This document shows positions 61,158 to 64,000 of a stretch of 64,000 bases of DNA, piece by piece. The translations under genes were made by a program, and so were the position numbers. Every line of letters starts with the position of its first letter. Position 1 is the stretch's first letter. Origin of the DNA: an uncultured Adlercreutzia sp. (GTDB lineage Bacteria > Actinomycetota > Coriobacteriia > Coriobacteriales > Eggerthellaceae); NCBI RefSeq assembly GCF_958431955.1, contig NZ_CAUASN010000004.1, positions 46,572 to 110,571 of the forward strand. The letters run 5' to 3'. A model generated the notes under the pieces. That model did not search any database and was not told the DNA's origin. It saw only the letters and a program-made list of their open reading frames with translations.

Positions 61158-61784
61158 ATGAGCGACGTGAACGACCTGACCATATCCCTGTTCGGCACCG
61201 TGCCCGACTCCATTGTGGACGGGCCGGGGCTGCGCTACGCCGTGTTCGTGCAGGGCTGCTCTCATGGCTGCCCGGGATGCCACAACCCCGAGAGCCAGCC
61301 GGCCGAGGGCGGCACGGAAACCGCGCTGGCCGACCTGCTGGCCGACATCGAGGCGAACGGCCTCGTGCACGACGTGACCCTCTCGGGCGGCGAGCCCTTT
61401 GAGCAGCCGGTCGCCTGCGCCGCCCTGGCCCGCGCGCTGAAGGAGCGCGGCTACGGCGTGTGGTCGTTTACCGGCTACCTGTACGAGGATCTGCTGCGCC
61501 GGGCCGAGGCCGCCCGCGCCGAGCGCGCGCGACGCGAGGAGGCCGGCGTTGCCGGCGAAGTGCTGACCGAGGGCATCGCCGATGATCTGGCCGTGGGAGA
61601 TTTGCTGGACGCCATCGACGTGCTCGTGGACGGCCCCTTCGTGGAGGCCCGCAAGTCGCTGGAGCTGAAGTGGTGCGGGTCTTCCAACCAGCGCCTCATC
61701 GACGTGCCCGCCACCCGCCGCACCGGCGCCATCACCCTCTGGCAACCCGCCGGCTTCACCCTGGAGAAGCCCTCAAACTGGTAG
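61158..61784 (+). CDS. nrdG: Anaerobic ribonucleotide reductase activating protein
   Basis: A 208-residue radical SAM enzyme that places the glycyl radical on NrdD. The cluster motif is CSHGCPGC (CxxxCxxC), after VDGPGLRYAVFVQG; the SAM-binding TLSGGEPFEQP and the C-terminal NQRLIDVPATRR are typical. An insert of about 25 residues (AEAARAERARREEAGVAGEV) lies before VDVLVDGPFVE. ATG 61158 has GAGG 6 bases upstream; 61143 and 61119 are alternatives. No nrdD is in the window. Confidence 0.93.
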   Translation: MSDVNDLTISLFGTVPDSIVDGPGLRYAVFVQGCSHGCPGCHNPESQPAEGGTETALADLLADIEANGLVHDVTLSGGEPFEQPVACAALARALKERGYGVWSFTGYLYEDLLRRAEAARAERARREEAGVAGEVLTEGIADDLAVGDLLDAIDVLVDGPFVEARKSLELKWCGSSNQRLIDVPATRRTGAITLWQPAGFTLEKPSNW

Positions 61785-61920
61785 CGCGAGGCTACTCCGA
61801 GGCAGGGGACACGCCACTTTCTCAAAAGAGTGAAACGTAGCGCAGGGGGAATTTCACTATCAGAGTAACAGGGAGTCTCACAGCGGGAAGGACAGTCGCG
61901 AAAAACTTGCCGACGCCCCG
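61785..61920. other. Convergent gap without a gene
   Basis: The 136 bases between nrdG and the histidine kinase hold a short dyad ACTTTCTC-AAAA-GAGTGAAA near 61815 and no open frame. No strong terminator is seen. Confidence 0.4.
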
Positions 61921-62991
61921 CTAATCGGAAGCCGCTGGGAAACGGAGCGTGAAGGTGGCTCCCTCGCCCTCCTCGCCGCCAACGTCGATGGTGCCGCCGT
62001 GGCGCTGCACGCCGTGCTTCACGATGGCGAGGCCCAGCCCGGTGCCGCCCGTTTCCTTCGAGCGGCTCTTCTCCAGGCGGTAGAAGCGCTCGAACACCTT
62101 CTCGCGTTTCGCCTCGGGAATACCGGGGCCGTCGTCGGCCACGCGCACGGTGGCGGCATCGGGGCTGCTGCCCACCTCTACCCACACGTGGCCGCCCTGA
62201 TCGTTGTAGCGGATGGCGTTCTCGATGAGGTTGTAGAGCATCTGCTCCATAAGCCCCTCGTTGCCCATCACCGTGGCCGGCGCGCCTTCCACCTGCACGC
62301 TCACGTCGCGCTCATCGGCGAGCTTCGCCAGGCGCTCGGCGGCGCGTTGGGCCACGCCGAGCACCTCCACCGGCGTGGCGGTGGCCGCATCGGGCGGCAG
62401 CTCATCGAGCCGGGAGAGCGTGAGCACATCGTCGATGAGCGCGCGCATGGCCTGGGATTCCTGATGGATGAGCCCGGCGAACCGCGGCACATCCTCAGGG
62501 GGCACCAGGCCGTTCTCCATGAGCTCGGCGTAGCCGGAGATCACCTGGAGCGGCGTTTTCATCTCGTGGGACACGTTGGCCGAGAAGTCGCGGCGCATGC
62601 TCTCGGCCCGGGCGAGCTCCTCGTTCTGGGCGCGCAAGGTGCGCTGCTGGGAGTCGATGCGGGCGAGCAGCGGGCGCATCTCGGCGTACACCGGCACCTT
62701 CCACGGGTCGGCCGGATCCACCTCGTCGAGCGGCCGCATAATGCTGGCGGTCAGCGCGCGGGACACGGCGAAGGCAAGCGCCACGCCCACGATGAGCGTC
62801 GCCACCACGCACACGGTCAGATCGCCGCCGAAGAAGTCGGCCATGACGGCCGCGGAGTTGGGCACTTGCATCATCGTGGCATAGAAGATGCCCGCGAACA
62901 TGAGCGTGAGCAGCACAATGCCCCCGATGGTGAGGGCGAGCACGCTGCGCAGAATGCGCCCGGACAGGCTCGGGGCAACAGGGGCGCTCAT
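61921..62991 (-). CDS. Sensor histidine kinase, PhoR/SenX3-like
   Basis: A 356-residue kinase with two membrane helices (about residues 15-38 and 57-80) around a very short extracytoplasmic loop, then HisKA with the site FSANVSHEMKTPLQVISGY and a HATPase domain (NLIENAIRYNDQG, VADDGPGIP, GTGLGLAIVKHG). No sensory PAS domain is evident, so the signal may come from membrane or partner proteins, such as a phosphate transporter. Its start overlaps the response regulator stop (ATGA). The pair probably controls phosphate starvation or envelope genes; the target is unknown. Confidence 0.92.
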   Translation of the reverse strand: MSAPVAPSLSGRILRSVLALTIGGIVLLTLMFAGIFYATMMQVPNSAAVMADFFGGDLTVCVVATLIVGVALAFAVSRALTASIMRPLDEVDPADPWKVPVYAEMRPLLARIDSQQRTLRAQNEELARAESMRRDFSANVSHEMKTPLQVISGYAELMENGLVPPEDVPRFAGLIHQESQAMRALIDDVLTLSRLDELPPDAATATPVEVLGVAQRAAERLAKLADERDVSVQVEGAPATVMGNEGLMEQMLYNLIENAIRYNDQGGHVWVEVGSSPDAATVRVADDGPGIPEAKREKVFERFYRLEKSRSKETGGTGLGLAIVKHGVQRHGGTIDVGGEEGEGATFTLRFPAASD

Positions 62992-63719
62992 AGGGAAACC
63001 TCCCTCAGCCGGTACCCGACGCCGCGGACGGTGCCGATGGACTCCTCAGCCCCGGGCGATGCGGCGGCGAGTTTCTTGCGGAGAGTCTTCACGTGCATGT
63101 CCACCGTGCGCGTCTCGCCGACGAAGCTTACGCCCCACACGCGCTCGAGAAGCTGCTCGCGGGTGAGCACGCGGCCTTTGTTCTCCAGCAGGACGCGCAG
63201 CAGGTCGAACTCCTTGCGGGTGAGGGGCAGCTCCACCCCCGCCGCGCTCGCCGTGCGGGCCTCGGGAGACAGGGCGATGGGGCCGCAAACAAGTTGGCCG
63301 GCGGCCTCGGCCGGTGCCTGCCGCGTTCCCTGGGCCGGCCGCGCGGCACGGCGCAGAAGCGCGTTCACCCGTGAGACGAGCTCCATCATGCCGAAGGGCT
63401 TCGCCAGGTAATCGTCGGCTCCGGCATCGAGCCCCGTCACCTTGTCGAACTCGGTGCCCTTGGCCGTGAGCATCATGACGGGGATGTTCTCAGTAGCCGC
63501 ATTCGCGCGCAGCTGCCCCACGAGGTCCAGGCCGCTCTCCCCCGGCAGCATGATGTCCAGTAACGCCGCCGCCGGCGGCTCGGCGCGACACGCTTCCACG
63601 AAGCCCGTGCCATCGGGAAAGGCCCGCACCTCGAAACCGGCCTGACGCAGCGCGTAGCTCGTCAGATCGCGGATGTGCTCGTCGTCTTCCACATAATATA
63701 TGAGCGCCGGTGCGACCAT
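62988..63719 (-). CDS. OmpR/PhoB-family response regulator
   Basis: A 243-residue DNA-binding regulator. The receiver domain begins IYYVEDDEHIRDLTSYAL with the phosphoacceptor Asp in ALLDIMLPGESG and the Lys in YLAKPFGMMEL; the winged helix has LTRKEFDLLRVLLENKGRVLTREQLLERVWG and the recognition TRTVDMHVKTLRKKL. ATG 63719 has AAAGGA upstream; a longer frame to 63815 crosses a terminator. Paired with the kinase that follows. Confidence 0.94.
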   Translation of the reverse strand: MVAPALIYYVEDDEHIRDLTSYALRQAGFEVRAFPDGTGFVEACRAEPPAAALLDIMLPGESGLDLVGQLRANAATENIPVMMLTAKGTEFDKVTGLDAGADDYLAKPFGMMELVSRVNALLRRAARPAQGTRQAPAEAAGQLVCGPIALSPEARTASAAGVELPLTRKEFDLLRVLLENKGRVLTREQLLERVWGVSFVGETRTVDMHVKTLRKKLAAASPGAEESIGTVRGVGYRLREVSL

Positions 63720-63770
63720 GGGAATCCTTTCTCGTCTGCGTGCCGCATTGTATATCATGCCGCAAACACG

Positions 63771-63821
63771 AAGAAGGTGGCGCCCCGACTCGTCAATAAT
63801 CTGACGGGGCTCCACCTTCTT
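63771..63821 (-). terminator. Long hairpin terminator of the right-edge gene
   Basis: Arms AAGAAGGTGG and CCACCTTCTT, with inner arms GCCCCG and CGGGGC and a TGAC/GTCA core, form a long stem between the gene at the right edge and the response regulator. On the minus strand CGTGTTTG follows. Confidence 0.65.
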
Positions 63822-63930
63822 AAGAACAGATCGTGCGCAGCGTGCCGGCCGGCCAAGCCCCCGGGCGCCAACTCAGAACATGCCGAGGGGCTGCCACCGA
63901 AAGTCGCGGCGGTCACCCGCCAGCGAGCCT

Positions 63931-64000
63931 TAGGCCGCGGCGGTGTCGGGGGCGAAGGGCGCCTCCGTCACGGGGTTGCGCGGGCGGCGGGGGCGGCGCG
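63931..64000 (-). CDS. C-terminal end of an unidentified gene, cut by the right edge
   Basis: The minus strand reads RPRRPRNPVTEAPF then APDTAAA and a TAA stop at 63931. Only about 23 codons are visible. The Arg/Pro-rich tail resembles the ends of RNA-binding proteins, but nothing identifies the gene. The hairpin at 63771 would be its terminator. Confidence 0.5.

Noticed and set aside
1..64000. CRISPR arrays, prophage, complete insertion sequences or rRNA
   Set aside because: None seen. No spaced repeats of CRISPR type, no transposase or integrase and no phage structural genes occur in the window.

Overview
The window looks like a chromosomal segment of a high-GC anaerobic gut actinobacterium of the Coriobacteriia, most likely the Eggerthellaceae. 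Pointers are three Tat-exported FAD reductases of the fumarate/urocanate-reductase type, membrane-embedded LuxR-type regulators, indolepyruvate:ferredoxin oxidoreductase, an anaerobic nucleotide-reductase activase, butyrate-kinase fermentation genes and an actinobacterial FHA/PP2C/PknB wall locus. This assignment is inferred from gene content; no rRNA is present. Coding sequence dominates and most genes lie on the minus strand.

Region by region. 1-2,100: the 5' part of menB (menaquinone synthesis), then the end of a type IV pilus operon. 1,000-12,010: minus-strand pilus genes (pilT, four small membrane/pseudopilin-like genes, pilC), a transglutaminase-like lipoprotein, a hybrid histidine kinase, an Hpt protein and a REC/HD-GYP/GGDEF c-di-GMP enzyme, which read as one surface-attachment and signalling block. 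12,070-21,800: phenylacetate-CoA ligase, a Dabb-like pair, a LuxR-type membrane regulator with a Tat FAD reductase, iorAB and purE. 22,300-25,500: tRNA-Leu followed by a small accessory island holding two copies of a candidate type I toxin/antisense-RNA locus, a beta-propeller-like protein, a FitAB toxin-antitoxin pair flanked by a gene-end duplication, and a zinc-ribbon protein. 25,570-30,350: a probable MarR-controlled operon (ATP-grasp enzyme, flavin/ferredoxin protein, MarR, amino-acid-type ABC importer). 30,430-37,000: two more FAD reductases, each divergent from its own regulator (LuxR-type and LysR).

37,100-46,620: a long minus-strand array encoding a thiolase, a DUF35 Zn-ribbon/OB protein, an acyl carrier protein, two MFS transporters, a phosphopantetheinyl transferase, a TetR regulator, a phosphotransacylase, butyrate kinase and an OFA-type MFS transporter. 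Two matching inverted repeats (GTRACA-N13-TGTTAC), about 100 bp upstream of the thiolase and of the phosphotransacylase, suggest one regulon. I regard this ACP-thiolase-kinase system as the best candidate for undescribed biology here.

46,960-53,000: PspA, a TPM-like membrane protein with an N-terminal Gly-rich region, UspA, an ABC1/UbiB kinase and MscS. 53,540-60,970: the wall/division signalling operon FhaA, FhaB, PP2C, a fused FtsW-PBP protein and the PASTA kinase PknB. 61,150-64,000: NrdG, an OmpR/PhoR-type two-component system and the end of an unidentified gene. Several palindromic or tandem repeat elements lie between genes, and one nested palindrome lies in frame inside iorA.
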